Numbered from the stretch's first letter, positions 7,466-17,011 are shown. The stretch is 34,164 nt of DNA from Westiellopsis prolifica IICB1 (GCF_004323185.1 NZ_NAPS01000008.1:1-34164); one strand, 5' to 3'. The notes: generated from the letters alone by a model not told the origin. Numbers and translations are program-made.

Positions 7466-8008
7466 ATGAACGACGATGATTACTACACTAAGCAACAACG
7501 CACCAAAAAGGACAGCGACTCTGAATTAGAAGAAGACTCACCACAAGTACATTTACTCAACCAACAACACATCAACTTACAACCAGAAAACAGCACCTCA
7601 GAACCCAGTCAGGACACCAACACCCAACAAGACGATAACAAAATCTATTTAGGTAAAGAATTTGGCTATCTGCCGACTGATTATTACAACAAAGATGCAT
7701 CTCCCAGCTTTGGAGAATGGGCAAAAAATATTACCCCAAGTGGTCTTTATTTAGCAGCCGACATGGGTGTTAGCTGGAATTATCTTACTAATAAGCACTC
7801 TGAACAAAAAGCAACGACACAACCAGAGCCAGAAATAACACAGTCTCCACAAATTTCAGAACAACCGCAGCAGACAAATAACCAGCAGCAGGATTGGGCA
7901 AACCTATCGTTGCAGGAACGATTAGAAGCCATCCGCTCTCAATACGGCATTTCTCAATCAAACTCAAACGAAAAACAACAACAGCATTTTAGAGACAGAA
8001 GCCGATAG
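7466..8008 (+). CDS. Gln-rich hypothetical protein of the transfer operon
   Basis: A 180-residue hydrophilic protein, not recognised. Both ends are rich in Q, N, S, E and D and probably disordered. A more ordered central piece (residues about 64-112) reads LGKEFGYLPTDYYN, then FGEWAKNITPSGLYLAADMG, and near the C-terminus LSLQERLEAIRSQYGI looks helical. AGAGG lies about 9 bases before the ATG. It ends 21 bases before the coupling-protein gene and is probably co-transcribed with it. Confidence 0.55.
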   Translation: MNDDDYYTKQQRTKKDSDSELEEDSPQVHLLNQQHINLQPENSTSEPSQDTNTQQDDNKIYLGKEFGYLPTDYYNKDASPSFGEWAKNITPSGLYLAADMGVSWNYLTNKHSEQKATTQPEPEITQSPQISEQPQQTNNQQQDWANLSLQERLEAIRSQYGISQSNSNEKQQQHFRDRSR

Positions 8009-8029
8009 GTTGATAAGGAGTGGCTGAAC

Positions 8030-9613
8030 ATGGAAGCGATCGCTGGTGGTAACATAGTCTCGCTGCTAATTTTTGTTTTTGGTGTCGGACTAGGGATTTT
8101 TGCTTATTGGATAGCGAAAATAGCTGGGCCACTGTTCCCTTTACTATTATTTACAGCTGATTGGTCAAACAACCGACAACAACCATTTCCCTTGAAGGTG
8201 GCTCTAGCAACAGTCGGTTTTTTAATGCTCATTGCATTATTTAGTGGTGTAGGCTGGTTGGGACTGTGGCGGCTGAATCTTCTAATAACAATTGTCTTTC
8301 TTCTCTTCCCCAAAGGACTCACGTCTCAAATCTTGCGGGGAACCAAAATCGTCACGCCCCAACAATTGCAACGTCAACTGAGCTTAAGGGAAGTAAAACT
8401 ACTCAAACAATCAGGTAAACAGCCCCTAGAACCAAAATTATCAATCGGCGGTGTTGTTCTGCCTAATTACTTGGAAAATCTCTCATTCGGCTTTTTTGGC
8501 GCTCCCGGTTCAGGCAAATCCCAATCCATATTACAAATCCTCGATACCCTGCATAAGCGCTCGGATTGGCGGGTAATGGTACTAGACCGTAACGGCGAAC
8601 TGATTGAAAAACTTTATCGCCCTGGTGATATTATTTTTAATCCCAGAGATGCCCGTAGTGTAGGGTGGAGCCATAGAGCAGAAAAAGGAGTTTCACCGAG
8701 TACTATCGCTGCTGCTCTTATCCCTGATGACCCGAAAGAACGATTTTTCAGCGATGCAGCTAAAAACTTTATTGCCGATATATTTGAACGCACCTACTCT
8801 AACGCTGAAGTGTGGCAGGTGTTGACTGATTTCTCTCTTGAGCAACTGAAAGATTTCCTATCGGGTACAATTTCCCGCCGCTACTTTGAGGGCGAAAGTG
8901 GCAACACAGCAGGTAGTGTTATTGCCACAGCCATTAACCAACTGCGGTTTTATCAAACCCTAGCAAAATCAAATAAGAGCGAATTTAGCTTTTACAAATG
9001 GGGTAAAGAAGACAGCCCACATTGGATCTTTCTGCCTCTGTTTGAAGAAGATGCGGAAACCTTCAAACCTCTGATTTCGACTTGCTTTGAGTTAATGCTG
9101 CGGGGACTGTTGAGTAATGAGAATCGGCGTTACAAAACAGCGCTGGTGATTGACGAACTGGGGGCATTGAGCCAATTAAAATCTCTACCTCGAATGCTTT
9201 CAGAGAGCCGTAAATTCAAAGGCAGTGGCTTCATTGGTACTCAAACCACTGCCCAAATTGAGCAGACCTACGGGGAATTGGGCAGCAGGATAATCCTTCA
9301 GGGTATTGCCACAAAGCTGATTTTAAATGTGCGGGATGGTACAACAGCCAAACAATTCTCAGACATGATAGGGGCGCAAGAACGGATTGATGTTACTTTC
9401 TCGGACTCGCAAAACTCAGATTTGGGTGGTAGCCAAACTCAATCACAAACCATTCGTGAAACAGCTGCTGTCCTCCCGGCAGAAATACAAAACCTACCAC
9501 CGTTAGAGGGCTATTTGTGCATTGCTGACGGCTCATCTCCGGCACGAGTCAAAATTACGCCCAAGGGTTACGCAAGTCAAACAGAACGGTTTATACCAGT
9601 AAGTGACACTTAA
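8030..9613 (+). CDS. Type IV coupling protein (VirD4/TraG/TraD family)
   Basis: A 527-residue inner-membrane ATPase that would link the relaxosome to a type IV secretion channel. Two N-terminal hydrophobic helices (residues about 8-40 and 60-100) are followed by the Walker A motif GAPGSGKS (157-164), the Walker B motif LVIDEL (D375, E376), and a C-terminal segment typical of TraM-recognition domains (IGTQTTAQIEQTYGELGSR). AAGGAG lies 9 bases before the ATG; a HIP1 octamer sits within codons 3-5. Two bases separate its stop from the next gene. No VirB-type channel genes are in the window, so they are elsewhere or supplied by a helper element. Confidence 0.92.
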   Translation: MEAIAGGNIVSLLIFVFGVGLGIFAYWIAKIAGPLFPLLLFTADWSNNRQQPFPLKVALATVGFLMLIALFSGVGWLGLWRLNLLITIVFLLFPKGLTSQILRGTKIVTPQQLQRQLSLREVKLLKQSGKQPLEPKLSIGGVVLPNYLENLSFGFFGAPGSGKSQSILQILDTLHKRSDWRVMVLDRNGELIEKLYRPGDIIFNPRDARSVGWSHRAEKGVSPSTIAAALIPDDPKERFFSDAAKNFIADIFERTYSNAEVWQVLTDFSLEQLKDFLSGTISRRYFEGESGNTAGSVIATAINQLRFYQTLAKSNKSEFSFYKWGKEDSPHWIFLPLFEEDAETFKPLISTCFELMLRGLLSNENRRYKTALVIDELGALSQLKSLPRMLSESRKFKGSGFIGTQTTAQIEQTYGELGSRIILQGIATKLILNVRDGTTAKQFSDMIGAQERIDVTFSDSQNSDLGGSQTQSQTIRETAAVLPAEIQNLPPLEGYLCIADGSSPARVKITPKGYASQTERFIPVSDT

Positions 9614-9615
9614 AA

Positions 9616-10104
9616 ATGTATTTAATTCAGTCTTGGATTCGTAAATTTGTGCTTGGCGCTTGTATCGGTGGGTTGGTCACAGGCTGGGTGATTGAAGCTC
9701 CCCAGAAACGCAAGGCTTCGGAAGAACAATTAATACAAACTTTTAAAACAACACGCAACCCAAGGGAGCGCAAACTAGTTGAATATAGGTTACTGGAAGT
9801 AGCACACCTCAAACGGTACAATCAGCTTGATGATCCGGAGGCAGAAGCGATTTACAAACTGGTTTTAGAAAGAGATCCGAATTCGGCTGAGGCTCACACT
9901 TTAATGGCAGAGTACAAATTAAGGTTGTGGAACCAAAAGCGTAACCCTACATACAAGCAAGAAGGACTGGAACATCTGCGAAAAGCCCAAGAACTTTACC
10001 GTCCACGTGTTCCGATTTTGGCTCAACAACTGTCTAAGCTTGAACAGAAAATCAATTCGGGCGCTCCTGCATATGATTGGTATTTTCCTGATGTGCTTCC
10101 TTGA
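9616..10104 (+). CDS. Membrane-anchored TPR-like protein
   Basis: A 162-residue protein with an N-terminal hydrophobic segment (residues about 9-26, FVLGACIGGLVTGWVI) and then helix pairs resembling tetratricopeptide repeats (AEAIYKLVLERDPNSAEAHT at about 71-90, EGLEHLRKAQELYRP further on). It starts two bases after the coupling-protein stop and belongs to the same transcript. It may serve as a membrane scaffold for the transfer apparatus; I see no catalytic residues. Confidence 0.65.
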   Translation: MYLIQSWIRKFVLGACIGGLVTGWVIEAPQKRKASEEQLIQTFKTTRNPRERKLVEYRLLEVAHLKRYNQLDDPEAEAIYKLVLERDPNSAEAHTLMAEYKLRLWNQKRNPTYKQEGLEHLRKAQELYRPRVPILAQQLSKLEQKINSGAPAYDWYFPDVLP

Positions 10105-10155
10105 TCAAAATCTAGAAAAAGTATCCTCATGAGGATTAGTCGATAAGGCGCAACG

Positions 10156-10291
10156 TTTTAACAGCTTCGCTCAACCAGGCGTGTTTGCCAGTGCCAACAA
10201 TTACGACCCTGAACAAAGCAGCCTAAAACGAATAACGGCAATAGAGCATCCTGATTGTAAATTATGGAAGAATTTGCTAGAAAGATATTGA
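10156..10291 (+). pseudogene. Short coding-like remnant without a start
   Basis: In the 236-base gap between the TPR-like gene and hsdR, one frame reads clearly protein-like (AQRFNSFAQPGVFASANNYD, then SLKRITAIEHPDC and a final LLERY) to a TGA at 10289-10291. It has no ATG; a GTG at 10181 is the only possible start and has no ribosome site. Most likely the 3' end of a decayed gene. Parent not recognised. Confidence 0.35.
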
Positions 10292-10340
10292 ATTAAGTAG
10301 CAATCTACACTGCCAAACTCTCAGGAGAAAGACTGACAAA

Positions 10341-13300
10341 ATGTTAGTATCGCCAAACTTTGGATTCCTAGAAATCCATGACCCGCAACTGGTGCGACTG
10401 GGAGCTTTGGCAGAAAGATATTTTACTGATGACCCTAACACCTGCCTGATCAAATTGCGTCAGTTTGGTGAACTCCTGGCACAACTGATTGCTGCTCAGG
10501 TAGGGATGTACGACGATGAAGCACGGCAAATCGATTTAATGCGTCGCCTGCGGGACAAAGGAATCCTTAAAGGTAAAGTATATGACTTGTTTGACCAATT
10601 ACGTTTGGCAGGGAATAATGCCACACACGCATTAGCAGATGACCACAGAACAGCCCTCAGCAACCTGAAGTATGCACGTCAACTAGGAATATGGTTTCAT
10701 CGGGTTACTACTAAAAATCCTGATTTTAACCCTGGCCCTTTTGTTCCACCTCAAGACCCAGCCAGAGAAACCCAAGCACTCAAACAAGAATTAGCACAGC
10801 TGCGGGCAGAGTTACAAGCCAGCCGCACAGCCGCAGAACTAGCACAAATTGCTGCCGCACAAGAAGCACAGCGCCGCATATCCGCAGAAGAACTGGCACT
10901 CATAACTGAGGCACAAAAACAAGCAGCCTTAAATCACCTTGTAACTATTCAAACTACAGCAGAAAGTCAGTCTGCACAAACAATTCAAGAAACCATCCAG
11001 CTTTCCCAGGAAGTAGGCGAAAATATTGACCTGGATGAACGCGAAACCCGCCGCCTCATTGATGCTCAACTACGGGCAGCTGGTTGGGAAGTAGATTCGG
11101 AACAACTAATTTATCAAAAAGGCATTCGTCCGCAAAAAGGGAAAAATTTGGCGATCGCAGAATGGCCTACAGATGATGGACGTGCTGACTATGTTTTATT
11201 TGTAGGACTCCAGGTAATGGCTGTAGTCGAGGCCAAACGTCAAAGCACCGATGTTTATGCTGCCATTGACCAAGCCAAGCGTTACAGTCGCGGCTACAAA
11301 ATTAAAGGTGATGAAATCTTACCCGGTGGCCCCTGGGGAGAATATCAAGTCCCCTTTGTCTTTGCCACCAACGGACGAGAATTTTTACGACAGTTGCAAA
11401 CCAAAAGCGGTATATGGTTCTGTGATGTACGCCGTCCTGAAAATATCCGCCGTCCCCTGACCACTTGGTACAAACCGGAAGCTTTCATTGATGCCCTTAA
11501 CCAAGATGTAGAGAAAGCACACCAACTACTTGCCCAAGAAGGTTTTGCATATAACCTGCAACTGCGTGATTACCAAATCAAAGCCATTCAAGCCGTTGAA
11601 GCCCAATTAGCAGAAGGTGCAAGGGAACTATTACTGGCAATGGCAACGGGGACAGGTAAAACTAAAACCTGCATTGCCCTGGTTTATCGTCTCCTCAAAA
11701 CCAAACGTTTTCGCCGCGTCCTGTTTTTAGTAGACCGTACCGCCTTGGGAGAACAAGCCACTAATGCATTTAAAGAAACGCGGATGGAGAATTTGCAAAC
11801 CTTCGCTGACATTTTTGATATCAAAGAACTAGGGGACGCAGTACCGGATAGAGATACCAAAGTCCAGATTGCCACCGTGCAAGCTTTTGTGAAACGGATT
11901 CTTTACCCAGGCGATAACACGGACATCCCCACAGCTGACCAATATGATTGCATTGTCGTGGATGAATGTCACAGAGGATATTTGCTAGATAGGGAGTTAA
12001 GCGATACAGAAATTACCTTCCGCGACTTTAACGATTACGTCTCCAAATATCGCCGCGTCCTCGACCATTTTGATGCTGTAAAAATTGGACTTACTGCCAC
12101 CCCCGCCCTACACACCACTCAAATATTTGGTGAACCAGTTTACACCTACAGTTACAAAGAAGCCGTTATTGATGGTCATCTTACTGACTGTGAACCCCCC
12201 ATCCGCATAGTTACAGCCCTTAGTGAAGATGGCATGGTGTGGCAAGCAGGGGAAGCAATGGAATATTTTGACCCCATCACAGGCAGAATCGATTTAGTTC
12301 ATGCCCCGGATGAAGTCAAAATTGAGGTAGAACAGTTTAATCGGCGAGTTGTTACCGAAGAATTTAATCGGGTAATCTGCGGATTCTTAGCAGCAAATAT
12401 TGACCCTTCACTGCCAGGAAAAACTTTAATATTTTGTGTGAATGATAGTCATGCTGATATTGTTGTTCACTTATTAAAACAAGCGTTGATTGCCCAGTAT
12501 GGCAGTGTGGAAGATGATGCGGTTCTCAAAATTACTGGCAAAGCAGACCAACCATTACAATTAATTCGCCGCTTCAAAAACGAAGCTAATCCTAAAATTG
12601 CTGTCACAGTGGACTTATTAACTACTGGCATTGATGTCCCAGAAATTTGCAACTTAGTATTTATTCGGCGGGTGAACTCGCGCATCCTTTACGAACAGAT
12701 GTTAGGACGGGCGACACGGCGCTGTGATGAGATTAAAAAAGAAGTTTTTTACATTTATGATGCTGTGAATTTATATGCAGCCCTCGCCCCAGTCTCCACG
12801 ATGAAACCAGTGGCGGTTAATCCTAATATTTCGTTTACCCAACTGGTGTCAGAATTGGAGACAGTCAATGACAGCACTGCTGCGGCTACCATTGTTGACC
12901 AACTTTTAGCCAAACTGCAACGTCAGCAAAGAAAGTTAGGGGATAGCAACCGAGATAGTATTGAAGCCGCAGCCGGAATGCCAATGGCAGAGATGATCAA
13001 CCACCTGCGCCAAAGTGACCCCCAGCAACTTAAGGAATGGTTTAGGCAACGCTCCGCGATCGCACAAATGTTAGATGCTAGAGATGGTGGTAGACAACCA
13101 ATACTAATTTCTCGCCATGCTGATGAACTGCGACGGGTAGAAAGGGGTTATGGTAATGCCCAAAAACCTGAAGATTATTTAGATAGTTTTGGCGCATATT
13201 TACGCGAGAACATCAACAAAATTCCAGCTTTGATAGTTGTAACTACCCGTCCCCGTGAATTGACTAGGGCGCAGTTGAAGGAATTGCGCTTAATGCTTGA

Positions 13301-13673
13301 CCAAGCTGGGTATTCAGAAAAAACATTGCAGGTAGCATGGCGGGAAATGACTAATGCTGATATTGCGGCTTCAATAATTGGATTTATCCGCCAAGCCACA
13401 TTGGGGGATGCTTTGGTTTCCCATGAGGAGAGGGTGGACAAGGCAATGAAGAAAATTCTAACTTCTCAAAACTGGACACCACCCCAACGCAAATGGTTAG
13501 AACGCATTGGTAAGCAGTTGAAGGTAGAAACTATTGTGGATAAAGAAGCATTAGACCAGGGAGAATTTAAAATTCAAGGGGGCGGATTTGTCAGATTAAA
13601 TAAAGCTTTTAATGGGCGTTTAGAAGAGATTTTAGTGCAAATTAATGAAGCATTGTGGCAGGATGTGGGTTAG
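10341..13673 (+). CDS. hsdR: Type I restriction enzyme R subunit
   Basis: The 1110-residue motor and nuclease subunit, which translocates DNA and cuts unmethylated molecules. Domains in order: a DUF4145-like N-terminal region (1-130); an Ala/Glu-rich coiled coil (about 145-215); the HsdR nuclease domain with D283 in GRADYVLF and E297-A-K299 (VVEAK); a superfamily 2 helicase with TGTGKT (436-441), DECH (541-544), GLTATP (583-588) and GRATRR (789-794); and a C-terminal helical region of the EcoEI-type R subunit. A GGAG lies 13 bases before the ATG. Contains two HIP1 sites. Its stop overlaps by four bases the stop of an antisense Uma2 gene, so it is not directly joined to hsdM as usual. All key motifs are intact. 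Confidence 0.95.
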   Translation: MLVSPNFGFLEIHDPQLVRLGALAERYFTDDPNTCLIKLRQFGELLAQLIAAQVGMYDDEARQIDLMRRLRDKGILKGKVYDLFDQLRLAGNNATHALADDHRTALSNLKYARQLGIWFHRVTTKNPDFNPGPFVPPQDPARETQALKQELAQLRAELQASRTAAELAQIAAAQEAQRRISAEELALITEAQKQAALNHLVTIQTTAESQSAQTIQETIQLSQEVGENIDLDERETRRLIDAQLRAAGWEVDSEQLIYQKGIRPQKGKNLAIAEWPTDDGRADYVLFVGLQVMAVVEAKRQSTDVYAAIDQAKRYSRGYKIKGDEILPGGPWGEYQVPFVFATNGREFLRQLQTKSGIWFCDVRRPENIRRPLTTWYKPEAFIDALNQDVEKAHQLLAQEGFAYNLQLRDYQIKAIQAVEAQLAEGARELLLAMATGTGKTKTCIALVYRLLKTKRFRRVLFLVDRTALGEQATNAFKETRMENLQTFADIFDIKELGDAVPDRDTKVQIATVQAFVKRILYPGDNTDIPTADQYDCIVVDECHRGYLLDRELSDTEITFRDFNDYVSKYRRVLDHFDAVKIGLTATPALHTTQIFGEPVYTYSYKEAVIDGHLTDCEPPIRIVTALSEDGMVWQAGEAMEYFDPITGRIDLVHAPDEVKIEVEQFNRRVVTEEFNRVICGFLAANIDPSLPGKTLIFCVNDSHADIVVHLLKQALIAQYGSVEDDAVLKITGKADQPLQLIRRFKNEANPKIAVTVDLLTTGIDVPEICNLVFIRRVNSRILYEQMLGRATRRCDEIKKEVFYIYDAVNLYAALAPVSTMKPVAVNPNISFTQLVSELETVNDSTAAATIVDQLLAKLQRQQRKLGDSNRDSIEAAAGMPMAEMINHLRQSDPQQLKEWFRQRSAIAQMLDARDGGRQPILISRHADELRRVERGYGNAQKPEDYLDSFGAYLRENINKIPALIVVTTRPRELTRAQLKELRLMLDQAGYSEKTLQVAWREMTNADIAASIIGFIRQATLGDALVSHEERVDKAMKKILTSQNWTPPQRKWLERIGKQLKVETIVDKEALDQGEFKIQGGGFVRLNKAFNGRLEEILVQINEALWQDVG

Positions 13674-14284
13674 TTAGCTGCATCAAAAATCTGCTGTGCG
13701 GTTAAATTTAATTGGGGGAAGGTAGGTGATTTAATCGCTGTGTTACCTTGAAACGGAGTCATTTGATATTCACCATCAACTAAATTACATACAAAAATAG
13801 TAGGTTGTTTGGGATTACCGATAAATTTCCTAGCTCCCAAAGCAGCATAATCAGCAATCCAATATTCAGGAATGCCCATTTCTTCATAGTCAGCAAATTT
13901 GTTGTAGTAATCATCTCGCCAGTTAGTCGATACAACCTCAACCACCAAAGGCACAGATGCAGCTTGGCTGACTGTTGACTGCTTTTGAAAAAGCGGTTCG
14001 TTGCTGAGGTTGTCTAGATTTAATAACAATACATCGGGCAAATAAGCAGATTCAGCAGTAGGAGTTTTAACGAATGCAGTTTTAGGAATACCGTAGGGTA
14101 AATTCAGACGATCAAACTCCACCGTTAATTTACGTGATAAAAATGCTATGACTTTTTCATGTTCTCCGCTTGGAGGGGGCATTTCAAAAATTACTCCGTT
14201 ATGTAATTCATAGCGTTTACCATCGTTGGGATACCATTCGATAAATTCATCAAATGTCAGTAATTTTGGCAAAGATTGGGTCAT
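13670..14284 (-). CDS. Uma2-family nuclease (copy 1, antisense between hsdR and hsdM)
   Basis: A 204-residue protein of the Uma2 (DUF820) PD-(D/E)XK family, abundant in cyanobacteria and of largely unknown biological role. Seen are the family's TFDEFIEWYP...RYELHNG opening, D84 in YLPDVLLLN, E116 in LVVEVVSTNW, and the closing GIPEYWIADYAALG. It is transcribed against the restriction genes and starts about 315 bases upstream of the hsdM start, divergently. Its paralogue lies after hsdM (16082-16723) and is very similar, especially over the last 90 residues. Confidence 0.88.
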   Translation of the reverse strand: MTQSLPKLLTFDEFIEWYPNDGKRYELHNGVIFEMPPPSGEHEKVIAFLSRKLTVEFDRLNLPYGIPKTAFVKTPTAESAYLPDVLLLNLDNLSNEPLFQKQSTVSQAASVPLVVEVVSTNWRDDYYNKFADYEEMGIPEYWIADYAALGARKFIGNPKQPTIFVCNLVDGEYQMTPFQGNTAIKSPTFPQLNLTAQQIFDAAN

Positions 14285-14599
14285 AATCTTACCTCCATAT
14301 ATGTTTTACTTTATCAAACGCTTCATATTTTTTATTGGGATAATTCAATTATGTTTGATTCTTATAGTGTTTATTTGCAAAGATTTGGATGAAAATTTTA
14401 GGCTAATCTTCACTTATATACTTAGGCAATTAGCATAATTAAACAGCCATTGCTTAATTTATAGTAAATCAGTAAATAACTTTATCTGTTGTCATCCTTC
14501 TTTACGCCAATCATCACAACAATCTTAAACTTTGACAACACTACCTAATTGCGTATAATCACAAAGCAGCATTTATATACTGACTATTTATTTAAAACA

Positions 14600-16054
14600 T
14601 TGAGCGCGACTACTGATATCGTCCAAAAACTCTGGAATCTCTGTCACGTCCTGCGGGATGATGGGATTACTTATCTGGCATACGTGACAGAGTTAACATA
14701 CTTACTATTCCTGAAGATGGCGCAGGAAACTGGGACTGAAAGCCAAATCCCAGAAGGTTGTCGCTGGGGTGATTTGGTGGTGAAGGACGGCATCGAACAG
14801 ATGAACTTTTACCGCGCCACGTTGTTGGAGTTGGGTTCTAACAGTACGCCACGAGTGCAGGCCATCTTTGCTAATGCCCAAACTGCCCTTAAAAAACCGC
14901 AAATTCTCAATAAGCTGGTCAAAAGCATTGATGAACTTGACTGGTACTCCGCCAAGGAAGAAGGCTTAGGCGATTTGTACGAAGGGCTGTTAGAGAAGAA
15001 CGCCAGTGAGAAAAAGTCCGGGGCTGGGCAATATTTTACGCCGCGTCCTTTGATTGATTGCATGGTCGAACTCATCAAACCGCAACCAGGGGAACTGGTG
15101 CAAGACCCCGCAGCCGGGACTGGTGGGTTTTTAATTGCTGCTGACCGCTATATCAAAAAGCACACAAGTGAATTATTCGATTTAAGCACAGCTGAACAGT
15201 CGTTTCAGCGTTACCAAGCATTCTACGGCATTGAGTTGGTACAGGATGCCCATCGGCTGTTATTAATGAATATGCTGCTACATGGCATTGAGGGGGCTGT
15301 AGACTTGGGCGATACTCTCTCCAGTGATGGGCAGCAGTTACCAAAAGCCAAGGTTATCTTAACTAATCCCCCCTTTGGGACGAAAAAGGGCGGCGGACTG
15401 CCCACACGGGATGATTTTACTTATCCTACGTCAAATAAGCAGTTAGCTTTTTTACAGCATATCTATCGCGGACTGTTACCCGGAGGACGGGTGGCGGTGG
15501 TGTTACCTGATAATGTGCTGTTTGAAGATGGGCAAGGGCGTAACATCCGCGCTGACTTGATGGATAAGTGCAACCTGCATACAATTTTGCGGTTGCCTAC
15601 GGGGATTTTCTACGCTCAAGGTGTCAAGACTAACGTGCTGTTTTTCCAACGGGGGACGACAGACAAGGGGAACACCAAGCAAGTGTGGTTCTATGACATG
15701 AGAACTAATATGCCTGCATTTGGCAAGCGCACACCTTTAACTAGGGAGCATTTTAAGCCGTTCGAGGAAGCCTTTGGCGATGACCCCAATGGTAACAGTT
15801 CCCGTGTAGATCAAGGGGAGTTGGGACGTTGGCGCTGCTTCACGCGGGAGGATATTGCTAAACGCGGTGAAAACCTGGATATAACTTGGCTGCGGGATGA
15901 AAGTTTGCAGTCGGGTGATGATTTACCTGAACCAGATGTAATTGCCGCCGCTATTATGGCGAAGTTACAAACGGCAATGGAGGAGATGGAGGCTTTGACG
16001 GCGTTGCTGTCAGGGGACGAAGAAACCGAGGAAGGGACAGCACTTCTAGAATAA
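14600..16054 (+). CDS. hsdM: Type I DNA methyltransferase M subunit
   Basis: About 484 residues. It methylates adenine in the site recognised by HsdS, using S-adenosylmethionine. The SAM-binding motif is DPAAGTGGF starting at residue 169, and the catalytic motif NPPF starts at residue 256; the N-terminal helical domain (IVQKLWNLCHVLRDDGITY) is typical. The start is uncertain: family members begin at the equivalent of LSATTDIVQ, which here is a TTG at 14600; an in-frame TTG at 14549 would add 17 residues with no family counterpart. Neither has a good ribosome site. It lies 28 bases before the second Uma2 gene. Confidence 0.92.
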   Translation: MSATTDIVQKLWNLCHVLRDDGITYLAYVTELTYLLFLKMAQETGTESQIPEGCRWGDLVVKDGIEQMNFYRATLLELGSNSTPRVQAIFANAQTALKKPQILNKLVKSIDELDWYSAKEEGLGDLYEGLLEKNASEKKSGAGQYFTPRPLIDCMVELIKPQPGELVQDPAAGTGGFLIAADRYIKKHTSELFDLSTAEQSFQRYQAFYGIELVQDAHRLLLMNMLLHGIEGAVDLGDTLSSDGQQLPKAKVILTNPPFGTKKGGGLPTRDDFTYPTSNKQLAFLQHIYRGLLPGGRVAVVLPDNVLFEDGQGRNIRADLMDKCNLHTILRLPTGIFYAQGVKTNVLFFQRGTTDKGNTKQVWFYDMRTNMPAFGKRTPLTREHFKPFEEAFGDDPNGNSSRVDQGELGRWRCFTREDIAKRGENLDITWLRDESLQSGDDLPEPDVIAAAIMAKLQTAMEEMEALTALLSGDEETEEGTALLE

Positions 16055-16081
16055 AAGCAAACCCACAGTCATCCAATTGTT

Positions 16082-16723
16082 ATGACCCAAGCCTTACCAA
16101 AAATAGTTACCTTTGACGAATTTATCGCGTGGTATCCCGAAAACTCTGGGGTACGCTACGAACTGCACAATGGGGAAATTGTCGAAATGACACAGCCTAC
16201 AGGGAAACATGAAAGGATAAAAGGATTTTCGGCGGCTGAATTGACTCTAGAGTTTAGACGATTAAATCTCCCCTACTTTATCCCTAATCAAGCAATAGTA
16301 AAACCACCGGAAAGAGAATCAGGTTATTTCCCAGATTTATTAATACTAAATGATGCTGCTTTGGCTGATGAACCTCTCTGGGAAAAATCATCTACTGTGA
16401 CTAAGGGGACATCAATTCCTTTAGTTATTGAGGTTGTCAGTACAAATTGGCGCGATGATTACTATCTCAAACTTGCTGATTATGTTGGGCGAAGCCCTTC
16501 CCGAAGGGTAGAGATGGGCATCCCCGAATATTGGATTATTGACTATGCAGCTTTGGGAGCTAGGAAGTTTATCGGTAATCCCAAACAACCCACTTTCTCA
16601 GTCTATCAACTAATTGATGGTGAATACCAAGTTACTCAGTTTCGGGGTAGCGATAAAATCATATCTCCTACTTTCCCTGATTTAAATTTGACTGCGGAAC
16701 AAATTTTTAATGCTGGTCAATAA
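16082..16723 (+). CDS. Uma2-family nuclease (copy 2) with in-frame dyad-repeat insertion
   Basis: A 213-residue paralogue of the protein encoded at 13670-14284. Key residues D85 (YFPDLLILN) and E117 (LVIEVVSTNW) are kept. Relative to copy 1 it carries about eight extra residues (VGRSPSRRV, about 135-143) just before EMGIPEYWI; these come from a small dyad repeat inserted in the gene. It follows hsdM on the same strand and precedes the VapB-like gene by 33 bases, so it probably belongs to the restriction transcript. The insertion falls in a loop before a conserved helix and may or may not affect activity. Confidence 0.87.
   Translation: MTQALPKIVTFDEFIAWYPENSGVRYELHNGEIVEMTQPTGKHERIKGFSAAELTLEFRRLNLPYFIPNQAIVKPPERESGYFPDLLILNDAALADEPLWEKSSTVTKGTSIPLVIEVVSTNWRDDYYLKLADYVGRSPSRRVEMGIPEYWIIDYAALGARKFIGNPKQPTFSVYQLIDGEYQVTQFRGSDKIISPTFPDLNLTAEQIFNAGQ
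16484..16510 (+). repeat. Small dyad repeat inside the Uma2 coding sequence
   Basis: The bases TTGGGCGAAGCCCTTCCCGA plus GGGTA form two adjacent mini-hairpins (GGG-CGAAG-CCC and CCCTT-CCCG-AAGGG). Comparison with the paralogous gene shows this as a net 24-base in-frame insertion. It looks like a mobile small dyad repeat of heterocystous cyanobacteria. Confidence 0.75.
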
Positions 16724-16756
16724 GTATTCAAGTCAATCTCTACAGGATAATTAGCT

Positions 16757-17011
16757 ATGCAGAGTATTAAATTAAAAAAACATATTGGTGCAGATGGGAT
16801 TTTACATTTAGATATTCCAGTAGGAATCACAGATAAAGAAGTAGAAATCATGGTGATTTATCAACCAATAGAAATATCAAAACCTCAAAAAACACCAGAA
16901 GAATTAGGTTGGCCTCCTGGTTTTTTTGAGCAGACCTATGGCAGTTGTCAGGATGACCCCATTGTTATTGATTCTGAAGGTGATTTTGAAGAAAGGGAAG
17001 AAATTGTGTGA
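16757..17011 (+). CDS. VapB-like antitoxin
   Basis: An 84-residue protein with an N-terminal beta-rich part (IKLKKHIGADGILHLDIPVG, then KEVEIMVIYQP) and an acidic C-terminal tail (PEELGWPPGFFEQTYG followed by many D/E). This layout is usual for the antitoxins placed before PIN-domain toxins in cyanobacteria. An AGGATAA lies before the ATG. Its stop overlaps the GTG start of the toxin gene by four bases (GTGA). The antitoxin call rests mainly on this pairing. Confidence 0.75.
   Translation: MQSIKLKKHIGADGILHLDIPVGITDKEVEIMVIYQPIEISKPQKTPEELGWPPGFFEQTYGSCQDDPIVIDSEGDFEEREEIV

Noticed and set aside
14226-14438. 70-codon plus-strand open frame between Uma2 copy 1 and hsdM
   Set aside because: Overlaps the Uma2 start on the other strand, is low-complexity hydrophobic from AT-rich DNA, and has no ribosome site.
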